NCBI GenBank assembly: GCA_015689645.1
Contig: WVSM01000009.1
Location: 46,646 to 110,645, forward strand
Direction: 5' to 3'
DNA: 64,000 nucleotides
Source: Rhodobacterales bacterium HKCCE4037
Lineage (GTDB): Bacteria > Pseudomonadota > Alphaproteobacteria > Rhodobacterales > Rhodobacteraceae
The position numbers were made by a program, and so were the translations under genes. The notes beneath the pieces are model-generated. The model was not told the DNA's origin, searched no databases, and saw only the letters and a list, made by a program, of their open reading frames with translations. This document shows, one piece after another, positions 34,732-44,539 of the stretch (its first letter is position 1; every line of letters begins with the position of its first letter).

Positions 34732-37700
34732 ATGCCGAAAAGAACCGATATCAACTCGATCATGATCATCGGCGCAGGTCCCATCGTCATCGGACAGGCG
34801 TGCGAGTTCGACTATTCCGGGGCGCAGGCCTGCAAGGCGCTGCGTGAGGAAGGATACCGCGTCATCCTCGTCAACTCGAACCCCGCCACGATCATGACGG
34901 ACCCCGAGCTGGCCGACGCCACCTATATCGAGCCGATCACCCCCGAGATCGTCGCCAAGATCATCGAGAAGGAGCGGCCAGACGCGTTGCTCCCCACCAT
35001 GGGCGGGCAAACGGGCCTCAACACCTCGCTGGTACTGGAAGAGATGGGCGTGCTGGAGAAATTCGGCGTCGAGATGATCGGCGCCAAGCGGCCCGCCATC
35101 GAGATGGCCGAAGACCGCAAGCTGTTCCGCGAGGCGATGGACCGGCTGGGGATCGAGAACCCGAAGGCCGAGATCGTCACCGCGCCGATGAAGAACGGCA
35201 AGAAAGACCTCGACGCCGGAGTCGCCGTCGCGCTGGAGACGCTGGAACACGTGGGCCTGCCCGCGATCATCCGCCCCGCCTACACCCTGGGCGGCACCGG
35301 CGGCGGCGTGGCCTATAACCGCGATGACTACATCGCGATCTGCCGGTCGGGAATGGATGCCTCGCCCGTGGGGCAGATCCTTGTCGATGAAAGCCTTCTG
35401 GGTTGGAAGGAATACGAGATGGAGGTTGTCCGCGACAAGGCCGACAACGCCATCATCGTCTGTTCCATCGAGAACGTCGATCCGATGGGCGTGCATACCG
35501 GCGACTCGATCACCGTCGCACCCGCGCTGACGCTGACAGACAAGGAATACCAGATCATGCGGACCCACAGCATCAACGTGCTGCGGGAAATCGGCGTGGA
35601 AACCGGCGGATCGAACGTCCAATGGGCCGTGAACCCCGAAGACGGGCGCATGGTCGTGATCGAGATGAACCCGCGCGTGTCGCGCTCCTCGGCCCTGGCA
35701 TCGAAGGCCACCGGCTTCCCGATTGCCAAGATTGCCGCGAAGCTGGCCGTGGGCTACACGCTCGACGAGCTGGACAACGACATCACCAAGGTCACGCCGG
35801 CGAGCTTCGAGCCGACCATCGACTATGTCGTCACAAAGATCCCGCGCTTCGCCTTCGAGAAATTCCCGGGCGCGAAGCCCGAGCTGACCACGGCGATGAA
35901 GTCGGTGGGCGAGGCTATGGCGATCGGACGGTCATTCCACGAGTCCGTGCAGAAGGCGCTGGCGTCGATGGAGACGGGGCTGACCGGCTTCGACGAGATC
36001 GACATTCCGGGTCTGAACATGGGTGAAGCGGGCGACGGCGACTGGCTGACGCCGGAAAACAAGGCGGCGATCACCAAGGCGCTGAGCCAGCAGACCCCGG
36101 ACCGCCTCCGCATCATCGCGCAGGCCATGCGGCTTGGCCTGTCGGATGACGAAATCCAGCATGTGACCTCCTACGATCCGTGGTTTCTTGCCCGCATCCG
36201 CGAGATCATCCGCGAAGAGGCCCGCATTTCCGTGAACGGCATGCTCGCCACGCCCGAGGATTTCCGGCGCGTCAAGCAGATGGGGTTCACCGATGCCCGT
36301 CTCGCCAAGCTGACCGGCCAGACCGAGGCTGCGATCCGCACTGCGCGCCACGGCGCCGGCGTCATCGCGCAGTTCAAGCGCATCGACACCTGTGCCGCCG
36401 AGTTCGAGGCGCAGACGCCCTACATGTATTCGACCTATGAGGCCCCCGCGATGGGCGAGGCCGAATGCGAGGCGCGCCCCTCGGACCGCAAGAAGGTCGT
36501 CATCCTCGGCGGTGGCCCGAACCGGATCGGCCAGGGCATCGAGTTTGACTATTGCTGCTGTCACGCCTGTTTCGCGCTGAGCGACGCGGGCTACGAGACC
36601 ATCATGGTCAACTGCAACCCCGAGACGGTGTCGACCGACTACGACACGTCCGACCGCCTCTATTTCGAGCCTCTGACGCTGGAGCATGTGCTTGAAATCC
36701 TGCGGGTGGAACAGGAAAACGGCACCCTGCATGGCGTCATCGTCCAGTTCGGCGGCCAGACCCCATTGAAGCTGGCCAATGCGCTTGAGGCAGCGGGCAT
36801 CCCGATCCTCGGCACCTCGCCGGACGCGATCGACCTTGCCGAAGACCGTGAACGGTTCCAGCAACTTGTCCAGAAGCTGAACCTGAAGCAGCCGGAAAAC
36901 GCCATCGCGACGACCGATGCGCAGGCGAAAGAAGCGGCCGAGGCGCTCGGCTACCCGCTGGTGATCCGGCCGTCCTACGTTCTGGGCGGCCGCGCGATGG
37001 AGATCGTCCGCGATACAGCACAGCTTAACCGCTATATCCGCGACGCCGTCGTGGTGTCGGGTGACAGCCCGGTTCTGCTCGACAGCTATCTTGACGGCGC
37101 GGTTGAGGTGGATGTCGACGCGCTCTGCGACGGCACCGATGTGCATGTCGCGGGCATCATGCAGCATATCGAAGAGGCCGGCGTGCATTCCGGTGACAGC
37201 GCCTGTTCGCTGCCGCCCCACACGCTGAGCGTCGAGATCCAGAACGAGATCATCCGCCAGACCGAAGCTCTGGCCAAGGCGCTGAACGTGCAGGGCCTGA
37301 TGAACGTGCAATTCGCGGTCAAGGGCGGCGAGATCTACCTGATCGAGGTGAACCCGCGCGCCTCGCGCACCGTTCCCTTCGTCGCGAAGGCCACGGACTC
37401 GGCCATTGCGTCCATCGCCGCGCGCCTCATGGCAGGTGAGAAACTGGCCGACTTCCCGAAGGCCGCGCCACACGTTCCCGTGGACGAGGACACCCCCATC
37501 GAGATCGGCGACCCGATGAGCCTCGCCGATTTCCGCACCCCATGGTTCTCGGTGAAAGAGGCCGTCCTGCCCTTCGCCCGTTTCCCCGGGGTCGATACGC
37601 TCCTTGGGCCGGAAATGCGCTCCACCGGCGAGGTCATGGGCTGGGATCGCACCTTCCCCCGCGCGTTTCTCAAGGCACAGCTCGGCGCTGGCACCGTGCT

Positions 37701-38097
37701 GCCGCAGGAGGGCACGGTCTTCCTGTCGATCAAGGAAGCCGACAAGGGCGATGAGCTTGTGGAGACGGCGAAGATGCTGAAATCCCTCGGTTTCTCGATC
37801 CTCGCGACGCGCGGCACGGCGGCGTTCCTTGCGGAACACGGCATCGAAAGCGAGACCGTGAACAAGCATTACGAGGGCGGCCGGACCATCGTGGACATCA
37901 TGAAGGACGGCGGCGTGCAGCTGGTGATGAACACCACCGAAGGCGCGCAGGCCGTCGAGGATTCCCGGTCCATGCGCTCGGTCACGCTGATGGACAAGAT
38001 TCCGTATTTCACGACGCTTGCCGGGAGCCACGCTGCCGCTCAGGCGATGGTGTCAGCGCGGGAAGGCGAGACGGTGGTGCGGGCGTTGCAGGGGTGA
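34732..38097 (+). CDS. carB: Carbamoyl-phosphate synthase large subunit
   Basis: Makes carbamoyl phosphate for pyrimidines and arginine, using ammonia delivered by CarA. The 1121-residue protein has two homologous ATP-grasp halves. The first starts with [21 protein letters not shown] and the second at [21 protein letters not shown] (about residue 590). Each has a metal-binding EMNPR or EVNPR motif. The C-terminal allosteric (MGS-like) domain includes [19 protein letters not shown]. Full length, no frameshift. carA is not adjacent. Confidence 0.98.
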   Translation: MPKRTDINSIMIIGAGPIVIGQACEFDYSGAQACKALREEGYRVILVNSNPATIMTDPELADATYIEPITPEIVAKIIEKERPDALLPTMGGQTGLNTSLVLEEMGVLEKFGVEMIGAKRPAIEMAEDRKLFREAMDRLGIENPKAEIVTAPMKNGKKDLDAGVAVALETLEHVGLPAIIRPAYTLGGTGGGVAYNRDDYIAICRSGMDASPVGQILVDESLLGWKEYEMEVVRDKADNAIIVCSIENVDPMGVHTGDSITVAPALTLTDKEYQIMRTHSINVLREIGVETGGSNVQWAVNPEDGRMVVIEMNPRVSRSSALASKATGFPIAKIAAKLAVGYTLDELDNDITKVTPASFEPTIDYVVTKIPRFAFEKFPGAKPELTTAMKSVGEAMAIGRSFHESVQKALASMETGLTGFDEIDIPGLNMGEAGDGDWLTPENKAAITKALSQQTPDRLRIIAQAMRLGLSDDEIQHVTSYDPWFLARIREIIREEARISVNGMLATPEDFRRVKQMGFTDARLAKLTGQTEAAIRTARHGAGVIAQFKRIDTCAAEFEAQTPYMYSTYEAPAMGEAECEARPSDRKKVVILGGGPNRIGQGIEFDYCCCHACFALSDAGYETIMVNCNPETVSTDYDTSDRLYFEPLTLEHVLEILRVEQENGTLHGVIVQFGGQTPLKLANALEAAGIPILGTSPDAIDLAEDRERFQQLVQKLNLKQPENAIATTDAQAKEAAEALGYPLVIRPSYVLGGRAMEIVRDTAQLNRYIRDAVVVSGDSPVLLDSYLDGAVEVDVDALCDGTDVHVAGIMQHIEEAGVHSGDSACSLPPHTLSVEIQNEIIRQTEALAKALNVQGLMNVQFAVKGGEIYLIEVNPRASRTVPFVAKATDSAIASIAARLMAGEKLADFPKAAPHVPVDEDTPIEIGDPMSLADFRTPWFSVKEAVLPFARFPGVDTLLGPEMRSTGEVMGWDRTFPRAFLKAQLGAGTVLPQEGTVFLSIKEADKGDELVETAKMLKSLGFSILATRGTAAFLAEHGIESETVNKHYEGGRTIVDIMKDGGVQLVMNTTEGAQAVEDSRSMRSVTLMDKIPYFTTLAGSHAAAQAMVSAREGETVVRALQG

Positions 38098-38187
38098 GCC
38101 CTTTAATCACCTTTCTGTCACCTCAAATCCGTCGCAATACGTAAAGATTGTTTGCGCAATAGCATTAGTCTTTTGCGAGGCATATCC

Positions 38188-38865
38188 ATGGCCGAAAGCA
38201 CCTATCTCGTCCTGATCGTTGTGCTTGCGGTCTGCTTCGGATTGATGATCGGATGCTTCGCCCTTCTCGATCCGGTCCTCAAACGAAAGCGCATTCGCGC
38301 GACAGCCGAATTGCGCAGGCAGGCGCGCGGCTACCAAGCACGTCTAAGCGAAATGGAAGCCAAGCACGCTGCGGAAATAGCGGTCCTTCGCGAAACAATC
38401 CGCTTCGAACAATCGAAGACGAGGCCACATGACGCCGTGGCGCGGGCAACCATCAAGAAGAAGCCCATTCTCAACCGGTCCGAGGCTTTGCTTTTCTCTA
38501 GACTGGACGCCTTCATTTCAAGATTGCCGAACTCCGAACGGGTATTCCCCCAGGTCGCGCTGGTCGAATTCTTCATGGCACGCGCCATGAATGGAGATCC
38601 GGAAATACGGAACGCTGCCTACGAAGCCTATGGTAAAATGCGTTGCGATTTTCTGGTCGTGGATCGAAACGGCTATCCGCTCTGCGGTATCGAGTATCAA
38701 GGCTCGGGCCATCATCAAGGTAATTTCGCCTATCGCGAACAAATCAAACGCGAAGTCTTCCGCAAGGCCGGTGTTCCACTTGTGGAAATTGGCAGCGACG
38801 ACCCTTGGGATGAAACCGAAACTGCGGTGCGGGCCGCATTGCGCGCGCCGCTTCTCGCGGCGTGA
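38188..38865 (+). CDS. Membrane-anchored DUF2726 protein, putative PD-(D/E)XK nuclease fold
   Basis: 225 residues. An N-terminal membrane segment (STYLVLIVVLAVCFGLMIGC) and a short coiled coil (residues 38-75, Arg/Glu-rich) precede the DUF2726 domain. That domain runs from KKPILNRSEALLFSRLD, through VFPQVALVEFF and CDFLVVDRNGYPLCGIEYQG, to VPLVEIG. The D...E-x-Q pattern (CDFLVVD, GIEYQG) is consistent with the restriction-endonuclease-like core of the family. The GCGAGG site before the ATG at 38188 decides the start over a longer frame. GC content is lower than carB. The role is unknown. Confidence 0.8.
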   Translation: MAESTYLVLIVVLAVCFGLMIGCFALLDPVLKRKRIRATAELRRQARGYQARLSEMEAKHAAEIAVLRETIRFEQSKTRPHDAVARATIKKKPILNRSEALLFSRLDAFISRLPNSERVFPQVALVEFFMARAMNGDPEIRNAAYEAYGKMRCDFLVVDRNGYPLCGIEYQGSGHHQGNFAYREQIKREVFRKAGVPLVEIGSDDPWDETETAVRAALRAPLLAA

Positions 38866-38938
38866 ATTCTCACTCAGACCGCCACTCCAGAAACGCAATC
38901 GCCCGATCCAAATCGCCGTTCTAGCCAAGCTGCCGTTC

Positions 38939-38998
38939 GTAGACCGGGCTTAAGCCCGGAATTTACCCGGCAGCTGCCCGGGCCAAGGCCCGGTCTAC
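38939..38998. repeat. Inverted pair of type C GTAG hairpins (REPIN-like)
   Basis: Left element: GTAGA head, arms CCGGGCTT/AAGCCCGG (38939-38959). Right element, in opposite orientation: arms CCGGGCC/GGCCCGG with loop AA and tail TCTAC (38978-38998). About 18 bp separate them, so the pair can fold into one large cruciform. Confidence 0.8.
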
Positions 38999-39151
38999 GG
39001 ACCATATGCCCCCCCGGTTTCCTCGAAAATCCTCCCACAAAATCACATCACCGTCATCAAACCCGTTTTATTCCCCGCTTTTCCTTACCTTGCCGGACCC
39101 GAGCGAAATCGCCACCTTTGTCGCACCCGTCCCAACCCAAGGACTCCCTTC

Positions 39152-40372
39152 ATGCGCTCCATCCTGGCCCTCACGGCCCTCGCCCTGACGACTTCCACCG
39201 CTTTCGCCGATGGCCACAAGCCCGGCGAGGACACGACCGGACCCGGCCAGCCTGTCCATGGTGAGGTCTCTCTCGTCACCAACTTCCAGCCCGATCCCCA
39301 TACCGTCCGGGTCGAGGCGGGGGGGCCGAACGTGCTGACCTACGAAGATCAGCGCACCGGCAACCGCTGTCAGGGCCATTTCTCGGACGCGCCGGATTTC
39401 CGGCTGAACTTCACCGATGGTGATTTCGGCTTCCCGCTGAGCTTCTACATCGACTCCAGTGCCGATACCGTCCTGCTCGTCTCGTCCCCGGACGGCGAGT
39501 TCCATTGCAACGACGACTGGCAGGGCCTCAACCCGGCCGTTCGCTTCGACCGTCCGCTCGGCGGGCAATACGACATCTGGGTCGGCACCTACGCCCCCAC
39601 GGACGCCGCCGCGCCGGTCGCCGAATTGTCGATCACGGAATACGAGACGATCCTGCCCGATTTCACCCGAGCCTTTTTCGGCATGGATGACCGGGTGGTG
39701 CTTGATGCCTCCGCGGCGCCCTGGAACATGATCGGCTTTCTCGACCTCGGCTCGGCCTCGTGCACGGCGGCGCTGATCGGCCCGGCCACGGTGCTGACCT
39801 CGGCCCACTGCCTGGCCGAGAACGGTCGCATCGACACGCCGCCGCAGGAATTCCTCGCCGGGTTCCAGAACGGCAACTCGGTCGCACGCTCGGGCATCTC
39901 CGGTTACCACGTCGCGCAGGGCTACCTGAACGGCGAGCAGGAAGGCACCGATTACGCCTTCGTCTACCTGACCGAACCCCTTGGTGAGCGTCTCGGCTGG
40001 ATGGATGTCGGTGTGTTGAGCGCGCAGGAAATCGCGCAGCTTCAGGCGGGCACGGGGCCGGATATCCTGCAGGCCGGGTATTCCTATGACCAGCAGGGTG
40101 TTCTGACCGGCAACCTGTCCTGCCCCTTCGTCGAGGTCGCACCGCAGAACGTGCTTGTCCACATGTGCGACACGCTGCAGGGCGACAGTGGCTCGCCGCT
40201 GTTCATCCAGGATGGTGACCGCTACCGGATCATCGGCGTGGAAAGCCGCACCGACCCGCGCCCGAACGAGGAGTTCGACCGCAACGTTGCGATGTATGTC
40301 GAGTACGTGGTGCGTGACCTTGCCGCGCTCAGCGCCGGTGGCACGACTGCCGCACCGCAGCCGGTCAAGTAA
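39152..40372 (+). CDS. Secreted trypsin-like serine protease (S1 family) with N-terminal pre-domain
   Basis: 406 residues. A signal peptide (MRSILALTALALTTSTAFA) leads to an N-terminal beta-rich region (about 30-165) that resembles a pre-peptidase-type domain. The S1 domain follows (about 175-395). The triad is complete: His in VLTSAHCL (about residue 227), Asp in EGTDYAFVYL and Ser in QGDSGSPLF. Cys residues around CTAALIG...HC suggest a disulphide next to the His. It should be exported to the periplasm or outside. It is a single gene ending at a strong bidirectional terminator. Confidence 0.92.
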   Translation: MRSILALTALALTTSTAFADGHKPGEDTTGPGQPVHGEVSLVTNFQPDPHTVRVEAGGPNVLTYEDQRTGNRCQGHFSDAPDFRLNFTDGDFGFPLSFYIDSSADTVLLVSSPDGEFHCNDDWQGLNPAVRFDRPLGGQYDIWVGTYAPTDAAAPVAELSITEYETILPDFTRAFFGMDDRVVLDASAAPWNMIGFLDLGSASCTAALIGPATVLTSAHCLAENGRIDTPPQEFLAGFQNGNSVARSGISGYHVAQGYLNGEQEGTDYAFVYLTEPLGERLGWMDVGVLSAQEIAQLQAGTGPDILQAGYSYDQQGVLTGNLSCPFVEVAPQNVLVHMCDTLQGDSGSPLFIQDGDRYRIIGVESRTDPRPNEEFDRNVAMYVEYVVRDLAALSAGGTTAAPQPVK

Positions 40373-40391
40373 CGCCCCGCGGGTAATGAAA

Positions 40392-40421
40392 AAGGGATGC
40401 GCCTGACCGGGCGCATCCCTT
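40392..40421. terminator. Bidirectional terminator between protease and proS genes
   Basis: A 12-bp perfect stem (AAGGGATGCGCC with its complement) and a 6-nt loop lie between convergent genes. Reading plus, the stem ends in TTCTCTGTT; reading minus, it is flanked by TTTTTC. It can end both transcripts. Confidence 0.75.
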
Positions 40422-40444
40422 CTCTGTTGGATAATCGCCGGTTG

Positions 40445-41803
40445 TCAGATGCCCGCATTCACCGGCTTGTGCGCCTCATAAATCTCGGCCACGCGGGCCA
40501 CGGCGGCCTCGGGCGACATTTCTTCGCTTTCCCCGGTCCGGCGGCTGGTCAGTTCCACGACGCCATTCTTCAGGCCACGCGGACCGACGGTGATCCGCCA
40601 CGGCAGGCCGATCAGGTCCATGGTGGCGAACTTGCCCCCTGCCCGTTCCTCGCGGTCGTCGTAGAGCGGCTCCAGCCCTTTCGCCTCGAGCGCCGCATAG
40701 AAGCTTTCGCAGGCGGCATCGGCCTCGGCGTCACCCTGCTTGAGGTTCACGATCCCACAATGGAACGGCGTCACGCCCTCGGGCCAGATGATGCCGTTGT
40801 CGTCGTGGGACGCCTCGATGATCGCGCCGGCAAGGCGGCTGACGCCGATCCCGTGCGACCCCATGTGGAGCGGCACGCGGTCGCCGTCCTCGGTCTGCAC
40901 CATGGCCCCGAGCGCTTCGGAATACTTGGTGCCAAAATAGAAGATCTGTCCAACCTCGATCCCGCGCGCAACGCGGCGGCGGTCTTCGGGGATCTCGTTG
41001 AACAGCGCCTCGTCATGGGTCTCGTCGGTGCGGGCGTAGCGGCTGGTGAACTCGTCCATCACCGCCTGGCATTCCGCGTGGCTGTCGTAATCGATCTCGC
41101 GGTCGCCGAAGGTCAGATCGGTCACGGCGCTGTCGTAGAAGACCTCCGACTCGCCCGTATCGGCCAGGACGAGGAATTCGTGGGTATTGTCGCCGCCGAT
41201 GGGTCCGGAATCCGCGCGCATCGGGATCGCCTGAAGGCCCATGCGCTCGTATGTGCGCAGGTAGCTGACGAGGTGGCGGTTGTAGGCGTGCAGCGCGTCC
41301 TCTTTCGTCAGGTCGAAATTGTAGCCGTCCTTCATGTAGAATTCGCGGCCCCGCATTACGCCGAAGCGCGGGCGGCGCTCATCCCGGAACTTCCACTGGA
41401 TGTGGTAGAGCGTCAGCGGCAGCGATTTGTAGGAGGTGACGTAGTTGGCGACGATGTCGGTGATCATCTCCTCGTTCGTCGGACCGTAGAGCATCTCGCG
41501 CTCGTGCCGGTCCTGCATGCGCAGCATCTCGGGGCCGTAGGCGTCGTAGCGGCCGGATTTCTTCCACAGGTCGGCGCTTTGCAGGGTGGGCATCAGCATC
41601 GGGATATGGCCCGCGCGAATTTGCTCCTCGTGCACGATCCGTTCGATGTTGCGCAGCACCTTGTAGCCGAGCGGGAGCCACGAATAGATCCCCGCGCTCT
41701 GCTGCTTGATCATGCCCGCACGCAGCATCAGCCGGTGGCTGACGATCTGCGCCTCGGCGGGCGTTTCCTTGAGAACGGGGAGGAAGTAGCGGCTGAGGCG
41801 CAT
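40445..41803 (-). CDS. proS: Prolyl-tRNA synthetase, short bacterial type
   Basis: Charges tRNA-Pro. The 452-residue protein lacks the large editing insertion of the E. coli type and has the alphaproteobacterial layout. Motif 1 region: [19 protein letters not shown]. Motif 2: [24 protein letters not shown]. Motif 3: [18 protein letters not shown]-terminal anticodon-binding domain begins near [11 protein letters not shown]. It follows three small membrane-protein genes in the same direction and may be cotranscribed with them. Confidence 0.97.
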   Translation of the reverse strand: MRLSRYFLPVLKETPAEAQIVSHRLMLRAGMIKQQSAGIYSWLPLGYKVLRNIERIVHEEQIRAGHIPMLMPTLQSADLWKKSGRYDAYGPEMLRMQDRHEREMLYGPTNEEMITDIVANYVTSYKSLPLTLYHIQWKFRDERRPRFGVMRGREFYMKDGYNFDLTKEDALHAYNRHLVSYLRTYERMGLQAIPMRADSGPIGGDNTHEFLVLADTGESEVFYDSAVTDLTFGDREIDYDSHAECQAVMDEFTSRYARTDETHDEALFNEIPEDRRRVARGIEVGQIFYFGTKYSEALGAMVQTEDGDRVPLHMGSHGIGVSRLAGAIIEASHDDNGIIWPEGVTPFHCGIVNLKQGDAEADAACESFYAALEAKGLEPLYDDREERAGGKFATMDLIGLPWRITVGPRGLKNGVVELTSRRTGESEEMSPEAAVARVAEIYEAHKPVNAGI

Positions 41804-41874
41804 GTCGGCGGAACCCTTGGATCAACTGGTTCCGACACCTCTACGCCAAAGGAAAATGGCTCACAAGCCGGGCG

Positions 41875-42114
41875 TCAGTAGTCGTTCTCGCCTTCAGCCG
41901 TCCCGACGAAGGGCTCGGTCACGGGGCCGGTGGAAGGGCGCGAGATGCTGCCGGATGCCGGGCGGCTGATCGTTTCCAGTGCCTCGACGGGGGTGACCGC
42001 AACAGACAGGCTCGCAACCGCCATCCCGACGATCAAGGCGCTGGTGGCCAGCCGGTAGAAAGACGTCGCAGAGGAATCGCCTGCTTGGGAACGGATTGGT
42101 TTGCGCAGGTTCAC
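41875..42114 (-). CDS. Small secreted or single-pass membrane protein, 79 residues
   Basis: I take the GTG at 42114 (MNLRKPIRSQ), because AAGGAG lies eight bases before it; an ATG at 42135 lacks such a site. One hydrophobic segment (LATSALIVGMAVASLSVAV) is followed by a Ser/Pro/Gly-rich tail with a repeated RPxxGxISRPSTGP pattern and an acidic end. No family recognised. It is third in a run of tiny genes before proS and starts 22 bp after the preceding gene. Confidence 0.68.
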   Translation of the reverse strand: MNLRKPIRSQAGDSSATSFYRLATSALIVGMAVASLSVAVTPVEALETISRPASGSISRPSTGPVTEPFVGTAEGENDY

Positions 42115-42136
42115 TGGCCCCACTCCTTCCTGCATT

Positions 42137-42346
42137 TCAGCGTCCGCTGGCCGGGCTGCCGCTGGCCGACGAGGCGAAGCCGCCGGTCGCGGGCTGCGGT
42201 GCGGGCGCGTTGACGCCGAATCCGCCGGTGGGCGTGCCGAAGAAGCCCGCCTCGGCCATCGGCACACTCGAAAGCAGGAACGCCATGGCGAAGCTGAGTA
42301 CGGCTAGAAAGGCCAGAAGCGATGCCGAAATGCGTTCAAGGGACAT
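42137..42346 (-). CDS. Small signal-peptide or single-pass protein, 69 residues
   Basis: Starts MSLERISASLLAFLAVLSF, with a long hydrophobic stretch ending in MAEAG that could be cleaved or act as an anchor. The remainder is low complexity, Gly/Ala/Ser/Pro-rich (FGTPTGGFGVNAPAP). The GAGGAA ribosome-binding site lies in the end of the previous gene, 4 bp away. No family recognised. Confidence 0.7.
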   Translation of the reverse strand: MSLERISASLLAFLAVLSFAMAFLLSSVPMAEAGFFGTPTGGFGVNAPAPQPATGGFASSASGSPASGR

Positions 42347-42350
42347 GAGA

Positions 42351-42551
42351 TCAAAATTCCTCTGCAACTGGGGAAACGGCTGGCGCGTCCATGGTGTCGG
42401 GCGCGACATTTGCTTCGTAGTCGGGCGCGGCGACGAAGGTGGGGTAGTTGGCAGCATTGGCCTGTGCGGTCCGCATTCCGAAGAACAGGGCGAGCCCGGC
42501 GCCGACGATCAGGACGATCAGGGTGACGGACAGGATATTCATCATGGACAT
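42351..42551 (-). CDS. Small single-pass membrane protein, 66 residues
   Basis: Starts MSMMNILSVTLIVLIVGAGL with one membrane segment (about residues 4-24) followed by an acidic Ala/Pro-rich cytoplasmic or periplasmic tail ending AEEF. An AAGGAG site is eight bases before the ATG. It is the first gene of the run of small genes leading into proS. No family recognised. Confidence 0.72.
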   Translation of the reverse strand: MSMMNILSVTLIVLIVGAGLALFFGMRTAQANAANYPTFVAAPDYEANVAPDTMDAPAVSPVAEEF

Positions 42552-42643
42552 GGTGGCAGCTCCTTCTCTCCTGCCTGCAAAGTTACGCGGCAGAGCCCAA
42601 GTGCGGTATGGCGGCTTTCCGTACCCTGACCGCGCCCGCACAG

Positions 42644-42671
42644 AAAAATGCGGCCCCACAAAGGGGGCCGC
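42644..42671 (-). terminator. Rho-independent terminator of the 32-residue gene
   Basis: On the minus strand an 8-bp stem (GCGGCCCC/GGGGCCGC, 6-nt loop) is followed by ATTTTTC. It separates the 32-residue gene from the small-gene run downstream. Confidence 0.8.
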
Positions 42672-42748
42672 CAGGGAAGGGAACAAAGTGAACAAAGAGA
42701 GTGGTGCAGCGGGACAAGGGACAAACCCGCCGCACCGGGTATATCGCT

Positions 42749-42847
42749 TCAGATCACCCCGGCAGAGACGGGGGCAGATAGCATGACGGCAAACATCACA
42801 AGGATCAGCAGAACAGCAGAGCAGGCGATGGTATTCAGGGCGGTCAT
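42749..42847 (-). CDS. 32-residue membrane miniprotein
   Basis: The product begins MTALNTIACSAVLLILV and continues to SAGVI, almost wholly one membrane segment. A strong GTAGGAGA ribosome-binding site precedes the ATG by seven bases, and a textbook terminator follows about 80 bp downstream, so it has its own transcript boundary. Inverted repeats GGTAGGG/CCCTACC lie 41-84 bp upstream (42888-42931). No homologue is recognised. It could be a regulatory membrane peptide, a toxin-like peptide or a subunit of a complex. Confidence 0.65.
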   Translation of the reverse strand: MTALNTIACSAVLLILVMFAVMLSAPVSAGVI

Positions 42848-42937
42848 GGCAGGTCTCCTACGAAGTGGTCCTTCGCGATGTCTGAAAGGTAGGGCATCGC
42901 GTTGGATCACTCTATTGCGGGATTCCCTACCACCTGT

Positions 42938-44479
42938 TTAACGCCCGCCCTTCACGATCGGTTCCACACCCATCGCCTGTGCCAGCGCATTGAATCGCGC
43001 TTCGGAAACTTCACCGAACAGACTGCGCCCCTCGTCCGACTTGAGCGTCAGGATCAGCTCCTTGCGCTTCGGCCTGAGCTTCAGCTCGCCGTGATCGACG
43101 GGATTTTCCAGGGCGAACATCGCCCCGAAGCGCATAGCACGTCCGAGGATTTCGGCTTCCAGAACCTTTTTCTCGGGAAGAAGGTTCAACAGGTCCGCGT
43201 TGAACCCCGTGCCCGCCCGGTTCGACTTGTACCGGTGCAGCAGCGCCAGCCCGAGGTAGACCCGCTCGCCATGGGTCAGCCCGCCGAGGTTGGCGCGCGT
43301 GGCATTGTCGAAACAGACCTCTGCCCGGTAATCGGGATGTGCGCGCCAACTTACATCGTGGAGCAGGCAGGCCGCGCGGATCAGGCGCTTCTTTTCGGGC
43401 CGCGCGCCGGGAAAGAGCGGCTCCACGAACCGGTAAAGCGCCCGTCCGAAGCCCGGCTGACGCGCCGAGGAGGCTTCGGCATGGCGGGCGGCCTCGATCA
43501 GAGGATCGCGGCGGCGCAGCTGCGCCGACATCTGGTCGTAAAGCAGCCCCTCGCGAATGCCGTAGCTGGAAATCGCGACCTCGCTTGGCCTGAGTTGCCG
43601 GACCAGTTCTTTCAAGACCAGGGCGGCCAGGGGCACCAGCCGCATCCGCTCGATCGAATTGCCCGTTTCAGCGCGCAGGGCTTCGACGTCGGTCGCGCCG
43701 ATATGCTTGATCGTCGCCATGATCGCCTTGGGCGTCATGCGGTATTCATGCAGCACCTTCAGGGGGTATTGGCGCCGGATCATGTCGACCCGCGCGATCG
43801 CACGCCAGGAGCCACCGACAAGGAACAGGCGCTTGGGTTTCTCAGGGAAGCCCTCGATCAACTCGGTGATCCGTTCGCGGATATGGGCGCGGATGGCCTT
43901 CTTGCCTCCCTTGATCCCCATGAGCTTCAACGGCCCGAGGCTCGAGGTGCGCCGTTCACCGACCATGCCGTCGCCTTCCAGGACCGCCAGTTCCATGGAC
44001 GAGCCGCCGATATCGCAGATCAGCCCTTCGGCACCGGGCCAGCCAAGAAGCACGCCTTGCGCCGAAAGCCGCGCCTCTTCCTCGCCATCGAGGATCTGGA
44101 TCTCGATGCCGGTCTCGCGCAGGACGTCCGCTTGGAACTCGGGCCCGTCCTCGGCATCGCGGACCGCAGCCGTGGCGACCGTCAACATCGGGCTGACCTT
44201 CATCGACCGGGACAGCGCCGCGAACCGTTTCAGCGCCCCGAGCGCGCGCACCCGTCCCTCCGGGTTCAGCCGACCGGTTTCGGAAAAGCCCGCGCCGAGG
44301 CCGCAAAGGATCTTCTCGTTGAAGTAATAGGCGGGCGAGCGCGCCGCGCCGTCGAACACCACGAATCGCACCGAGTTTGAGCCGATGTCGATCACCCCGA
44401 CCCGCGCCAGTGAGCGCGCTTCGGGACCATCGAACAGCGGCATGCCGAAAGGCCCCCACTCAGGATGACCATCTTCCAT
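42938..44479 (-). CDS. ppx: Exopolyphosphatase / guanosine pentaphosphatase (Ppx/GppA)
   Basis: Hydrolyses terminal phosphate from polyphosphate or pppGpp. The 513-residue protein has the acetate-kinase/Hsp70-type fold with VGVIDIGSNSVRFVVFDG near residue 36 and GLICDIGGSSMELAVLEGD in the second half of the N-domain. A C-terminal HD-like region includes LLHDVSWRAHPDY. I use the ATG at 44479 with GAGGGG before it. It sits 60 bp after ppk, so synthesis and breakdown of polyphosphate are encoded together. Confidence 0.94.
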   Translation of the reverse strand: MEDGHPEWGPFGMPLFDGPEARSLARVGVIDIGSNSVRFVVFDGAARSPAYYFNEKILCGLGAGFSETGRLNPEGRVRALGALKRFAALSRSMKVSPMLTVATAAVRDAEDGPEFQADVLRETGIEIQILDGEEEARLSAQGVLLGWPGAEGLICDIGGSSMELAVLEGDGMVGERRTSSLGPLKLMGIKGGKKAIRAHIRERITELIEGFPEKPKRLFLVGGSWRAIARVDMIRRQYPLKVLHEYRMTPKAIMATIKHIGATDVEALRAETGNSIERMRLVPLAALVLKELVRQLRPSEVAISSYGIREGLLYDQMSAQLRRRDPLIEAARHAEASSARQPGFGRALYRFVEPLFPGARPEKKRLIRAACLLHDVSWRAHPDYRAEVCFDNATRANLGGLTHGERVYLGLALLHRYKSNRAGTGFNADLLNLLPEKKVLEAEILGRAMRFGAMFALENPVDHGELKLRPKRKELILTLKSDEGRSLFGEVSEARFNALAQAMGVEPIVKGGR

Positions 44480-44539
44480 CGTGTCGGTCCCCCTCAGGCC
44501 CGGATGCACCGGGGTTGTGACATGCGCCTGCGGGCGGGG

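Noticed and set aside
34357..34790. Small open frames before carB on both strands, or a possible RNA gene
   Set aside because: No ribosome-binding sites, no family, no tRNA T-loop or cloverleaf seen; left as unexplained intergenic sequence.
35932..38031. 699-codon open frame antisense to carB
   Set aside because: Shadow of the second half of carB; no domain recognised.
42888..42931. GTAGGG/CCCTAC inverted repeat as another GTAG hairpin element
   Set aside because: The arms are 30 bp apart and the centre does not form the short palindrome of the other elements; kept only as a possible control site of the 32-residue gene.
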